DNA of 64,000 nt from Clitoria ternatea (Eukaryota > Streptophyta > Magnoliopsida > Fabales > Fabaceae), in contig CM075675.1 of assembly GCA_037962975.1 (NCBI GenBank), positions 108,340,718-108,404,717 of the forward strand, written 5' to 3'. Every line of letters begins with the position of its first letter. Positions within the stretch are counted from its first letter, which is position 1. The notes beneath the pieces were generated by a model. It was given only the letters and a program-made list of their open reading frames with translations. It did no database searches and was not told the DNA's origin. Position numbers and translations under genes: made by a program. Shown piece by piece: positions 12,837-25,045 of the stretch.

Positions 12837-15800
12837 TTACTTCACAGATCATTTGAAGGATCACTGCTGGCTTCATGCTTCTCTCAAACCTTTGACAACT
12901 GTAAAATTGTGTGTTGTCAACGACTTCTTCAGAAATGGTTTGCTATTTTTCCCCCTCTTCTCTTGCTGTATTTGATCACAATGTTTAAAGGAGCATTTTG
13001 CTTCTATTCGCAATACATATCAAAGATTATCGTTTTCTGCGTCTATATTTGGTCCCCCATCTTGACTTAGGTTAGTGTTACTCTCTTTAACAACGTGCTG
13101 CCCTCAGTGTGATCCATATATTGATACTTTCTTTTTAACATTTATTGTTATGGTTAGAAAAAAAGTGTAGTGGTTTATGGTCCGAGAAGTGAGAACTTTA
13201 TTTCTGACATGAGCTCCCCTAGAGCCTTAAGATTTTCGTTTCTTAATAGCACATTTTTCATATCTTTCATATTATAAATTTCTAAAATAAGAAAAAAAAG
13301 TGTTTCATTTTATAAGTCCTTACCAAAAAAAAAGGAGAATTGTTACAATTTTTTCTTAGTTTCTCATATAGTATTTAATGGTTTTATGTTTATACAATTA
13401 ATATTTGATAATGGAGTTTGACTTTAAATAGGAATAAATTTAGAAAAATAAAAGTGTCTTTTACATTATCAAGACAATAACTACTCTTCAAATACTATAT
13501 GCCATTGAAAGTAGGGGTTTGTAATATAAAACAAAGGGAGTATTTTGTATTCTTTGTTAATGTCTATCATTCATGAATTCATTTCTTTAAGGTTATAAAG
13601 ATACCTTAAATTCACCAATTTTTTTATCGGTAAAAAACAATAACATTAAAAGGTACAAAAGATATCCTAATCCATATACAAATTAAGAAATTACATACGT
13701 GACATACATAATAAAGACTCTTTATACCACTTAATAAAGTTTTTAAGAAAATCTTTCATTTTAATCTTTAATCAAATCCATCATTTAAATGGATTAAATC
13801 AACATTTATTCTATACAGATAACCTTCATCAAAAGTAAAATCTCAATCTTTGAATGCCTCATTTTCTTGAAGTTACCAAACAAAATGTTGTCTGCTAGTG
13901 GGAGGATTGAGTTTTTGTTCTTGAAAATAACTTTCAAAATAATTTAGGATTTCTTGTGAAACTGAGAAATGGATCCTACCTTGATTGATCTGCCAACTCA
14001 ATGAACTGTTAGGAATAAGGAAAGAGATACACACAAACTTTGAACAAGACCTGTCTTGTTAAAATTTAATATGAGAAGATTTATTTCTATTAATTTGCTT
14101 CATATGTAGGGGACCACATTGATTTATATTATAGTTTACAATGACGATAGTTTAATTGTTCGAGTTAATATTAATGAGATTTGCGTTGTTCACTGATTAG
14201 TTTTCTCTTGGCCACTTGGAAGTTGTTTTAACTAACATACGCCGAAAGTTTCGTCGCTTCCAATTGTTTGATCCTCAGATAATCTGTGTTTCCTTGGAAT
14301 TTCCGTTGCTTTGGTTCTCAGAAAGTGGTTGTATACGAAATGAATTGCATTGGTACATTGCATATGCTACATTCTATATGAAATGTTTACTTATTGAGAA
14401 TGAAATCGTTTTTAAATGTTTATAATCCCAATTGCACTCACCTATGCATATGTACAATATACGCCAGTTTCATGAATTTTTAACACAAATTTGAATTTAA
14501 CTCATTTATTTTCTCAAAATCACTCGTTACTGTTGTTTATACTTGTCTTTCAAAAGCATATTCTCTATTTGTTCTGGACTCTGATACAGAAAGAATATTC
14601 CTTACCCCAGAAAATTTAAACCTCCTTAGCTTGCACTTATGATTTTAGTTGGACAAGGCTTATTTATTTAAGACCGAAAAATGCCAACCAGTGTACGAAT
14701 AACGACAGTTAAAATTTTTGAAAACTTTACATTTTTTTTTCCTAAAACACTCACAACCTTTTAAAACTAGAATGTGAAATCCCTAATGAAGTTAAAATTA
14801 TTATTATTAAAATCAAACTAAATCGGTCGATTTAACCAGTTGAATCATAAACAAATTAGATAATTAGTTCAAGTTAATTCTTTATTATTATTATTAGTTT
14901 AAAAATGATTCAATACTTAATTTAATTATGGTTTGATATCTGATTTAATTACGGTTCAATTTTCAGTCTAATTGTAAAACATTAGTATTAAAATTGTCGC
15001 TATTAATTAATCTACACTTTGGATAGTATTGTCTTCAAACACCAAGAATCAATTGTCGTAAGGAGCCAAGCCATTAGCTGTATAGAATGTTTATTGAAAG
15101 AGGCTAAATTCATTCAAGGAACTCATTAGAAGGACTTAGTTCCGGGTTTTGGCCGGAGACAGACACCTTGGATTTTAAAAAAGGAAAATAATAATAAATA
15201 TTTTAAAGACATTGATTAAGAAAACATAAATAAATATTTTTAATTAAAAGTATCATTAAACCTTATTTTTATTGATTTTTAAATATTTTTTTATAATTTT
15301 TTTAATTAAAATTTCTTTTAAAAAATATTCTTAAAACTGAATTGTCCGGTGTACAAGTGGGTAGTGGGACCGCTCTCACAACCAGTGTTAAATCTGTCTA
15401 TCACTAATATTAAGTCGGTGGAGTGGAAATCCGATATTGATAGCACAATACCTTCAACTTTAGTGTTTGGAACTCTTTTCTCTTATATCGGAGCAAGTGG
15501 TAGTGGTACCTGTGAAAATTTTTAAAAGCAAGTCAATACAATGGTATTTATAAGTGGTAGTATTCTGTTACCGGAACATTAGGAGTATTAAATGACATAC
15601 TCTGATAATTATAAATGATGACATTTATAATCATCATGAAGGTCCAATTCATGATTTGATGCATGATAAATGACTAAGCGACATATGGTAAAGGTGCATC
15701 TTGTGTTTAAAGGCTTTGACCTACTTGCAAAAGAATTTACGAGAATTGTCCCATTATACTAGTCGAATCAAAGACCGAGTGAGATGTTAACTCGTTGGAT

Positions 15801-16237
15801 TATGCCTTCATGGTGCCTCTTAATCAGATGAATGATTTTACCTTTTCCTTTTAACATATCAAAAACATTGTTTAAAGTGACAAAATAAGAAGTTACTACC
15901 AGCCATGACCATGATGATTCATTCAAAGCAAAGATAAGGATGTTATTAGTTGTATGTGTGAGCAGTGGTCCCATCCCATGTAACAGATTAACAGGAGTGT
16001 TTAGCATTAAGGTGGTGAATTAGGTGTATTTGTGGCCCCACCACATGAGACTAAGGCAACGGTTCATAGGGATTTCAAAAACCCAGATCACATGTTTTAA
16101 AAATTGAAACCGAAATACAGTTGTACATATTCGACCAATCAATCATGTGGCAGACTGGAACTAACAATTTTCTATCCATCATTCATTTTCTCTACTCTAC
16201 ACCCACACTATGTAACGTGCGCCCAATACCACCCCTA
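12837..16237. other. Intergenic DNA between MND1 and the AG-peptide pair
   Basis: No gene is supported. At 14815-14965 there is a copy of a dispersed repeat with ATCGGTCGATTTAACCAGTT-like and GGTTTGAT or GGTTCAAT motifs. At about 15340-15600 a stretch with a GGTAGTGGTACC core followed by AAGTCAAT weakly resembles the long terminal repeat described at 39992-40721 and may be a decayed LTR. The start (12837-13000) is MND1 3' flank. Confidence 0.5.
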
Positions 16238-16245
16238 CACGTGGC
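16238..16245 (+). promoter_or_regulatory. G-box / ABRE-like element
   Basis: CACGTGGC, a perfect G-box with the ACGTGGC core bound by bZIP factors in abscisic-acid and light responses, lies about 90 bp upstream of the TATA box of the first AG-peptide gene. I do not see it upstream of the tandem copy. Confidence 0.5.
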
Positions 16246-16327
16246 ATCCATCAACGGCTACCATTCACTAGCCAGAGTGGGTGTGTTGCTTTGCCCATAT
16301 TCTCTCTACCAAACCAAATCTCTCAAT

Positions 16328-16334
16328 TATAAAA
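16328..16334 (+). promoter_or_regulatory. TATA box of AG-peptide gene 1
   Basis: TATAAAA lies 78 bp upstream of the start codon, leaving a short 5' leader rich in CAACAA. The surrounding sequence resembles that around the TATA box at 19007, so the duplication included the core promoter. Confidence 0.65.
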
Positions 16335-16405
16335 ACCAACCTTAGCTTCACTTCCTTAACTCCCAATTTCAAATTTCTTGGTTCTGCACAACAACAACAT
16401 CAACA

Positions 16406-17148
16406 ATGGAGCTCTTGAGAGTTCAGTTTTTTGTGATGTCCATTGTAGCTCTTGCTTTGGCTTTTGTGGCACCTTCCATCAATGCTCAACTCCCTGCTCC
16501 TGCCCCTGCCCCCACAAGTGATGGTATGCCATACCCTTTTCATCACAATTGGAGTCTAAGCTTTACAGTATCAAAATTGTAAAATTTTTAATCTAAATTT
16601 CATTGTGACTATCTAAATTCTCATCACCGGGATCAAAGATTAGTCTCATGAATACCCGTCATAGGAACACACTCAGAATCTCCCTCACCATCAACAGACC
16701 CTAATGGGTCATTGGGTCATCACATAAGGAGTCTGGTTAAAAATAAAAAGATGAACTTTTTGGTTTGAGATTTTCTTTTGATGTATTGGAAATTATGGGT
16801 GTGTGTATTTATGATAGTTTTAACCAAAAAATTAAAATGGATTAAACTTAAAAAGACTTGATTTCCTACTATTCTCATACAAGAATTCATTTTACTTTAT
16901 AGGATTATATATAAAGAATTGCATGTAAGTTTTGTCTTTCAAAAGTTTTTATTTTAACACCCTGTGATATATTTGTATTTAAGTTTTGCTTTTTAAAGTT
17001 TTCACTGTTTAATTTTGTTTGTTTGTTCAATTCACATGATTCATATCTGAGTTGTTGTTGGATTTGATGTGCAGGGATAGCAGTGGACCAAGGAATTGCC
17101 TATGTGCTAATGCTGCTGGCTTTGGTCCTTACTTACATCATTCATTAA
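16406..17148 (+). CDS. Arabinogalactan peptide (AGP20-like), copy 1
   Basis: This encodes a small secreted proteoglycan backbone of 63 residues from exons 16406-16523 and 17075-17148 (GT-AG intron of 551 bp). Residues 1 to about 29 form a signal peptide. The mature core is tiny, LPAPAPAPTSDG, in which the Ala-Pro repeats are the usual sites of proline hydroxylation and arabinogalactan addition. A hydrophobic C-terminal tail (IAYVLMLLALVLTYIIH) is the GPI-attachment signal, which would place the product on the outer face of the plasma membrane. Length, AP core and the tail ending in IIH match the plant AG-peptide family (AGP16/20/22/41 type). The start follows a CAACA leader and is the only ATG in frame. 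A paralogue lies 2 kb downstream on the same strand. Confidence 0.92.
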
Positions 17149-19006
17149 CCATTGCAGACTCAATCTCCAGAAATTCATGTATTGAATATGCTTTTTTTTT
17201 TCTCCTTTTAATTATTCTCTCTTGTATTTATTTCTATCAACTCTAATTCTTTCAATGAAATTCTTTTTGATTTTGTGCATTTTCTTTTCTGTCTCCTTTT
17301 GAAGGTGGGTTAGGGTAGAATTGGTTCCTTTTGCTTTGCGGAGAAATTATTGTTGTACGCGTCTTCTCCACAAAAACTACTTCCATTGTTTGATTTTTCT
17401 TTTGTTGCAAACATTCGTAAAGCCGTAAAAATCAGTTTATTGATTTCTTTTTATAAAAGTAGTTTAAATTGTATTAAATAATTTGAAATGACTGAAAAGT
17501 TATAAGTCACCTTTTTTCAAAAGCAGTTTTTTCATGTTTCAAATAATTTTAGTGTCTTTTGAAAATACAAACTCTATAGTATATCTGAATTCTTTTAATT
17601 AACACTTTATGTAATAAATTGTTTTCAAATAAGAATTTATAATTTAAATTTAATAGTAAAACTTATCAAAATAGATTTAAAATACTATATAACTTATTAA
17701 AATAAATAAAAACAATTTACGAAAGTTATAACTTATCTCCATAATTTGCTTTTGCTAGTTTCTTTTACAAAATCAAAAAATAGATTTATGTTATTAAAAA
17801 TTATATGAGAATTGCTTAAAAATTATTGTGAATGGTGGTCATTAATGATACTTTTAAATAATTTTTTTATTTCTTATAGGTATAATTTTATAAAAATTAG
17901 ATAAACCTTTTTAACTCAATAAATTTGACTGGCCTCAAAAATCACCTAACAACTTACTCTTTTTCTCTTTCTGAAATAATACTCTATTTATAAAATAATT
18001 CAAAGTAAAACACAGATATTAAGAAAATATGTTAATGTATTGATTTATATATATATAAAAATATAACATTTAATTTTATCCTTATTTAAATTTAAATTTA
18101 AACTTAACATTTTTTAAAATAAAGATAAATATAATAAAATATATTAAATACTTCAAGATGGATAAACTTTATCTTACAAATAAGACTTTTAAAACATTTT
18201 TTTTTACTTTGCTATATAATAAAATCAGAAATAGTATGATTTTTTTAATGGAAAGAGCTGAAGCACAAAAGAAAATATTTTTTATGGAATTAATTTTGAA
18301 TTGCATATAAATAAGAAGTTTACTATAATCTAAAAAGAAAAGGTTAGAAATTGGGAAACAAATGGAAATCAACGATGATATGACATACATTAACTTTTTC
18401 GTGCAACACAAGTTCATACGAAGACTCATAACAACTTGTTTAAATTTAAATGAAGTTATTTTTTTATATAAACAATAAAGTTATTTATTTCTTAAAGTTA
18501 AAATTGATTAATAAAATTTACCGATAAATGCATTTAATTTAAATTTATGAAAGATTTATTATAAAAAATTAATAAAATTTTGGAAGATTTTACTCAATTT
18601 ATTCTTACACCGTGTATGTGCTGTTCATGACAAAGCTATATATATAATAATAATTGTAACATGTTGTTTACGAGATAAACGTAACATCTAAAACATTATT
18701 AATTTATTTAATAAAGAGTATCCTCAAAAAAACAAAAATATTTTCAAAGAATATTTCAGAAATAGATAATTTAATCAACCTTGTGGACAAATTACAATTA
18801 TTAATTTAAAATCTAAAAACTTAAATTTTTAAAAAATGAAATTACAATTAATGAAAAAATAAAATTTGAAATTGATTGGAATAATTTTGAAAATGTATAG
18901 ATTAGAGATAGGCTGCTAAGTAGAGTTGCTGTTGTTGCTTTGCCAAGATTCTCTCAACAACAGTAATCTGTTGTTCCTTTTTTTCCTCTGCACTCTCTTT
19001 CTACAT
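17149..19006. other. Spacer between the tandem AG-peptide genes
   Basis: Very AT-rich DNA with no supported gene. The first 130 bp are 3' flank of copy 1. From about 18915 onward the sequence again resembles the upstream region of copy 1 (TTGCTTTGCC followed by ATTCTCTC), marking the upstream limit of the visible duplication. Confidence 0.6.
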
Positions 19007-19013
19007 TATAAAA
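19007..19013 (+). promoter_or_regulatory. TATA box of AG-peptide gene 2
   Basis: TATAAAA lies 52 bp upstream of the start codon of the second copy, within sequence similar to the promoter of copy 1. Confidence 0.6.
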
Positions 19014-19058
19014 TACAATACCTTGGTTTTCCTTTTTCTTTCCTTTTGTTTTGTTCCA

Positions 19059-19575
19059 ATGGAGCTGTTGAGAGTTCAGTTTTTTGTGATGTCCATTATA
19101 GCTATTGCTTTTGCTTCTGTTAAAGCTGAGGCTCCTGCTCTTGCCCCCACAAGTGATGGTAGGCTATGCCTTTCAAATGTTGTCTTTTTCCTTTTTCATC
19201 TGTAATCACAATTAATCATGTGTTTTTCAAAATAATAACAAGGGTTAAATATGTTGTTTTAGTTCGATATATTTTAATGTCGAATTGGGTTTCATTCTTA
19301 TGTTAAATTTTTACTTGCTTTGATCTCTTCATTCCTGAAATCGGTTGAAATACATTTTTGTATTAGTTTAGATTTCTCTGTTATGTTCCATGAATAGGTC
19401 TTATTCCAATTAGGTTCTAGATTAAAACATATTTAACCTTAATTAATAACAATAGTTAATTGTTATGTTACATTTGCATTTGGTTACCTGTGCAGGGATA
19501 GCTGCATCAGTGGACCAGGTAATTGCTTGTGTCCTAATGTTGGTGGCAGTGGCCCTCACTTTCATCCTTCATTAG
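19059..19575 (+). CDS. Arabinogalactan peptide, diverged tandem copy 2
   Basis: Exons 19059-19158 and 19496-19575 encode 59 residues. The first 13 residues (MELLRVQFFVMSI) are identical to copy 1, so the pair arose by tandem duplication. The signal peptide is followed by a reduced core, EAPALAPTSDG: one proline present in copy 1 is a leucine here, so fewer Ala-Pro sites remain for glycosylation. Two extra residues (AS) sit before VDQ. The hydrophobic GPI-type tail (VLMLVAVALTFILH) is kept. The intron is in the same position and phase as in copy 1 but is shorter (337 bp) and contains a small inverted-repeat element. The frame is intact, so the gene is probably functional though with an altered glycan load. 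Confidence 0.88.
19242..19443. mobile_element. MITE-like element in the intron of AG-peptide copy 2
   Basis: About 200 bp begins GGGTTAAATATG and ends with the inverted match CATATTTAACC plus a few bases. A 9-base direct repeat, TAATAACAA, flanks it at 19233-19241 and 19444-19452. The GGTTAAATATG terminus is familiar from small inverted-repeat elements in legumes. Nine bases would fit a Mutator-like element, but the right inverted repeat does not abut the direct repeat exactly and the DNA is AT-rich, so the duplication may be chance. Confidence 0.5.
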
Positions 19576-21225
19576 CCTTTGGAAATTGGGGCATACCTGA
19601 TTCATCTGTTGACTATGTTTACCTTTTTTTTTTCTTTGTTTCTACAGACTCTATTTTTTCAATGAAATTCATGTAAAATGTCTATGTTACTCTTGCTCTA
19701 TCATTATATTTTTACAAATAGGTTAATTTAAATTATTTAATGGATCCAAAATGGCAATGACCACTAATCAAACCTATTTTGCTAGTTTCACATCACTCTA
19801 ATTTGATTACAAGTTTTAGAGACCTTTCTGTCGACAAATTTTGTCAGGGTGCTATGTGATTGTGTTTCATGGTTTGGAAATGTGGAAGATTAGGAGTATG
19901 TTTCTACTGGCATCAAAGCCATCATCTTCAGTTAACCTTATTCGCTGTTCCTTTACCCTATACACGAAAAGGGAGACAGTGAATAAAGAAAGAAATGTGA
20001 AATGAAATGGATGACATAGGAAAGAGAGATGAAAAAAGTTATAAATATTTTGTTCTAAAGATAATAGATGTCGACAAAGAAAGGGTTATAAGCACTGCAC
20101 TGAGTTATATCTTTTTTTTTTTCCTTCTGAAATGTAGCTTGTAAAGGGCAACCAATTCTAATTCATTCCTCTTTGCTGCAGCAGCATGTTTGGGATATAC
20201 ATTGGTTATACTGATACAAATGTAAAACTGGACCACACAAAATATAAGATAGCTTAATGCATCAAAATTTTATGCGTATTTATTTTGTTACACCTTTTTA
20301 TATACATCCTCTCTTCAATAATTTCACACAGATAAGCTAGCAGGAGAGAAGCAGAATTCTCCGCATAACACTTGTTACAATTCCTCATTGAAGCCACTTG
20401 TGATCATGCACAAAATTGCCTGCAAAATTCTGGCTTAACCAAAGCCAGAGGCAAAACCAATAAGAACAACAGCCTGAAATAATATTCTCATATTTTTTCT
20501 AACAAGTGATCTTCAGCAATTCATTATTCATTTCAAGCTATGGTACATTATACATGCAAACTAAACCGTAGTTATTAGAATCTTACGATTCACAATTCAA
20601 TAAGCCAACGATACGTATCACGTGATGAAACTTAAATGACTTTGAATCTTACGATTCATGAATAAATCTCTGTAATTCTATATCATCAATGTGAGATTCT
20701 TTGTTTTTCAATTTTTACTTTCTTTATATTTTTTACCATTTCTTATCTAAGAAACTAAAAATGTTGATAAGCTTAAATAGTTAGATAAAAAGGAACTAAA
20801 GAAGCATTTCTATGCACTCTATTTTGTTTATTCAAATGCTCTTTCTTATTCTCCAATAGTTTGATACCTATCTTTATTTTTAAATCATATTAAATTTATG
20901 TTTTTTTAGTTATTGATCATGGTTCTTTTGCTTCTATGTGGCTTTGTTTGTTGTGTATGTTATTTTTTTTTGTTGATCATGAATCCCACAATTTACAATA
21001 TGGTTTGTCTCATGATTCAGAATATAGGTCTTCTGATTCACGATTTGAATCCCAATATGATAGCTATGAACTAAACTGTGCAACTGTTAGTCATTGCACC
21101 AAATGGAGCATACACATCTCATTTAACTGTCATAATAATAAATGCAACACTAGTTGGACTGAAACAAAATAATGCATACATAAAAATACAAATGAACAGT
21201 GTTACAGCTGAGGAAAGGGACCTGC
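19576..21225. other. Intergenic DNA between AG-peptide copy 2 and VPS32
   Basis: No gene is supported. At about 20570-20660 and, in roughly inverted orientation, 20975-21065 there are clusters of ATTCACGATT / AATCTTACGATTC motifs that may be the two ends of a small decayed repeat. The stretch nearest 21226 is the 3' flank of the minus-strand VPS32 gene. Confidence 0.45.
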
Positions 21226-22997
21226 TCAAAGTGCCATCTCAGCCTGCAGAGCTGCCAATTCATCTTCCTCCTTGCTAGTGTGCTTTGCAGGAACAGGTCG
21301 AGTAGGTTGCCGCCCAGCTGGCACCTGCACTGGGGCTGCAGGAGCTGTTGTTGCTGGCTGAAGAAGCTGTTCTTCCAGCTCAGCACCCTCCAGTTCTTCA
21401 AGTTCCGCTTCCAATTCATCCTGAAATGAAAAGAAATTCAAAATGATCCAGAGACATGCATCGCCGCTCTATAACAGCTACAATCTAAAGATACAAATAT
21501 GCTTCGAAACCAGTATAGCACAAATAAAATGAACATTTAGGACCAAGACCTCATCAAAATCAGCAGCTGCACCAATTGGAGCTGACAATGCTTCCTGAAT
21601 CTGTTTCATGTTCTCAGTCTGTTCATTGATCTCATCCATGGTCTTGTCAACATCATCAATATTCCTGAAAACACATCTTGCAACTCAGCATATCATATAT
21701 CATAATCAATAAGCTACAGTGTGATATTGAGACTCGAGACAAAAGATATGTGAGAAAATGTTACGAATTAATTCACTAAATATTTATAAAATAAATGGCA
21801 CTCCACTACACACGTTGCTTTCTGCATAGCCTTCATAGCAGATGCTCCAGTTCTTAATGCATCTACCGTTTCTGTGGTGGCTTTAGCACCTTCCAATAAT
21901 ATCATCTGTAAAACAATTAATACTTAACACAATAAGATCTCAATGAAGTAAATAATCTTTTGTAATGTTATCATATAAAAATTTGCTTTCACACCTGGTC
22001 ATGAATGCGCAACTGGAAATTACCAAGCTGTTCTATTTGTTGTTCATATAACTTCTTCCTCTTGAGACATTGTATTGCCGCTACATAAAACCAATAATCA
22101 AATCAAATACAGAATAGGAGTGAAAGTGGGAGAGGAAAAAACAGCACTCTGAAGATATTCTCTGGAACAAGTACCCATGGATCCACCAACCTACCCTTTT
22201 TGTTCTTTCCCCTAGTGAATTCTTTGGCCTTTTCAACTTCAGCCCCCATCTTTTTAAGGAGAACTTTCTCCTTTTTCTCCAGCATTTCAAGCGTCTACAA
22301 GATTCAAAGAACAAAACATTCAAATTTAGAATTCTCCCTTTCCTCAAAGTATAAATTACCACCCTAAACCACACACTTCACCCACACGCATGCCGATCCT
22401 TGCACGATGCATCAATATTAAAACACAAACCAAACAAATTTTAATATAAGTAGTCCAACCCTCGACCACCATACTAGGCTGTGAGTCAGAATTCAAAGAG
22501 TATTCTGCCACAATGTAATGATTTTGGAGATACTAAAGTGAAGTAAAAAGGCATTTTCAACAACAATATGAAACCAATAACTAAAAATTTAACTAGGGGT
22601 ATGGAGGACTTGTTATTGCCGTTTGTTCATAGTTTATAGCTGAAGTGTTTACCTGTTGATCAAACAAAGTTAGAAAGTGTTTTGTAGTGATTATTGGAGG
22701 ATGTAGTTGGTCAAACTCTGTTTGTTTAAGTGGAATACCAACCAAGTACGAATACTACTAGTAATTCAAAACACATACAAAATTATGTTTAAGAGACAAA
22801 ATAGAAGAATGTGATTCATTCAAGTCAAACATCAAATATACACATGGCATAGCATAACCAAAGGAAAAAGCAATAGCTGAGTGAGGAAAACGAAAAAATA
22901 CAAATACAAATCAAAGGCGAATTACCTCGTTTAACTTGTCTAAAGTGGCAAGAGCATTGGTTTCTTGTTTAGGTTTACCAAACATCCGATTGAACAT
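21226..22997 (-). CDS. VPS32: ESCRT-III core subunit SNF7/VPS32 (CHMP4 family)
   Basis: The product polymerises on endosomal membranes to form the filament that pinches vesicles into multivesicular bodies. Six minus-strand exons give 219 residues, the usual SNF7 length: 22997-22926, 22294-22195, 22080-21995, 21905-21814, 21664-21550, 21420-21226. All introns are GT-AG with phases that agree. The N-terminal FNRMFGKPK is basic, as expected for membrane contact. A long helical region follows (LLKKMGAEVEKAKE, LYEQQIEQLGNFQLRIHDQ). The C-terminal third is acidic and ends ELAALQAEMAL, the place of the MIT-interacting motif bound by VPS4. A 5'-leader intron (about 23157-23055) is likely. A second ESCRT-system gene, IST1-like, lies at 58797-62930. 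Confidence 0.95.
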
Positions 22998-25045
22998 GGT
23001 TGTGATTAGTATTGATTGAAAGTGATGAGATCCTCGATTCGTCAATCGATCTTCCTGAAACGCTCAAAATTTTTATGAAAACCAAACCAATTGAATCGCG
23101 AAACGAACGTGACTATGTAAGCCAAAAGTAGAAAAAAAAGGGTTAGAAGAAACCAACCTAGATGAAAATTTTAGATTTTGGAGTGAGAGTGAGAATCAAG
23201 GGCAGGGAAAGTGTAGAGCTTGAGATGTGGGAAGGGTATAAAAAGCCAAAAAGGATAACGGGGCGGTGGGTTATTTGGTTAAGTTTGCTTGTGGGAGTTG
23301 TTAAGGAAGGAAGAAACAACCTTATTATAATGTCACTATGTCTGTTCTCCCCCCCATGTGGCGGTTGTTCAACTCTAGTTCGGACCCATCACCAACTAGT
23401 CTTCATGGGTTACAAAAATTGTTGATGTATTGCTTTTGCACCACCCATTTCATGAGTTATGTTTTTTTTTTTAATGAAAAACTAATTACAACATGTTTGG
23501 ATCTCCGAATTGACTTAAATTTTTTTTTAGAAAAGATAGATTTTAAATCCTATAGTCAAATGAAGTTTGTTTATATGTAAAAAGACACTTAGTCTAAACC
23601 AAATGAGTAAGAGACATCTTTAAATTCTTATCTGGCAAATAACATGTTTGGGAGGGAAAAAAATCATAAACAATATCTTCTAAAGGTAAGGAATGAACTA
23701 GATTAACAAGGTAATCATCACATTTATTACTTTCTATGTAATATGAGAAATAATGACCGATGAATCAAGACAAAGGAGATTATGGATCTCCTTTCTATTG
23801 CTAACATAAATATGACAACTCAGTTTTGTTTTTGTCGACATAGATTTGATTAATGAAATGTTAAATGATATTTGTATTAAATACAAAGAAAGAAAAATAT
23901 TGAATGATATAAACTAGAATTCGTAAAAATTATACGGAAGTACAAAACTCTAATTGTTTTGATGCGGTTCAAATTTTAAAAAGTTTTTTATACTCGTTTA
24001 TTTTAATAATTGGTGTAAAAAGTTTTTTTATATTAATTATATAAATAACTATCATGAAATATAATATATATATATATATATTATATGTTTTTTCAATATT
24101 GGTGTAAAAAATATTTTTATATCAATTATTGAAATAACTGGTATAAAAAGTCAAATATTTTACACTAGTTATTTTAATAATCGATATAATTTTTTATAAA
24201 AATTGTTTGAATAGAGGGAAATTCTGATGTCAAATACTAGTGTAATATGTATGAATAAAGTTGAATCTAACAACCATGAGTTTTTACATGTTGCTTTGCA
24301 AATGAACTTTGGAAAGTGGTTATGCTTTGTATATAGTTGCCTCCTGCTTTAAGTTGTAATTTGTCTGTATTCACAATGAGGTGTTTGTGATTACCTAAGG
24401 CTGGATTGTGAACTCATTACAATTTTTTTTTTATTTGTATGCGTAAGATTGAAGTGTTGAATCTTAGCTATTTAGTTTTTACCATTTTACTTATAAATTC
24501 ATTTCATCTATTTTGATATCATGTTATTTTATTATTGTTATTAAAATTAAATCGGACTCACTAGTTAAATTATAAGTGGTCAAACCAATTAATTTAACCA
24601 TGATTCAATATCTAGTTGGACCATGATTTGTTTAAACTATCCCATCACCAATTTAATTATTGTTACATTTTTAAAAATATTACATGATTTTACTATTCAC
24701 ATGTTCTTTTTATTAGTGTTGTGATCTTGTGAGCAACTTTTTAACACTTGAGTAAAAAACTGTTTTTAAAAATAATCAAAATATAAAATATGTTGTTATG
24801 ACAATTTTTTATACCAATTATTTTAAAATCGATCTTATAAAACACTTTCCACTTCAATTACAAAACAACCGGTGTAAAAAATAAACACCGACTTACTCAA
24901 CAGACGATCATAGGATAGAGATAGGCAAATTGTATGTTGGTTTTTCTCTCATAGTTGACATCTTTATTGGAATTTCCGAACGATCTTTGAAGCACACCCA
25001 TCACAATTCTTTTCTTCCCACGCTGTCTCTGTCTCCGTCTCCATA
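22998..25045. other. Intergenic DNA between VPS32 and the PPR gene
   Basis: The two genes are divergent, so this holds both promoters. From 22998 to about 23200 it is VPS32 5' leader and promoter. From about 23960 to 24890 there is an array of GGTGTAAAA-type inverted motifs, listed separately. Nothing else is recognisable. Confidence 0.55.
23960..24890. repeat. Array of inverted GGTGTAAAAA / TTTTTATACC motifs
   Basis: Motifs such as TTGGTGTAAAAAGTTTTTTTAT, AACTGGTATAAAAAGT and ACCGGTGTAAAAAATA recur in both orientations, separated by ATTATTTTAAATAA-like spacers. Copies are near 24010, 24101, 24138, 24160, 24815 and 24870, with a TA run at about 24065-24083 and the AACCGGTT-type dispersed repeat at 24545-24660 in between. 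This resembles the repeated ends of a decayed DNA transposon. No transposase is seen. Confidence 0.4.

Noticed and set aside
21226..21441. Three overlapping frames at the end of VPS32
   Set aside because: Only the minus-strand frame DELEAELEELEG... continues the SNF7 protein; the others are shadows of its biased codons.
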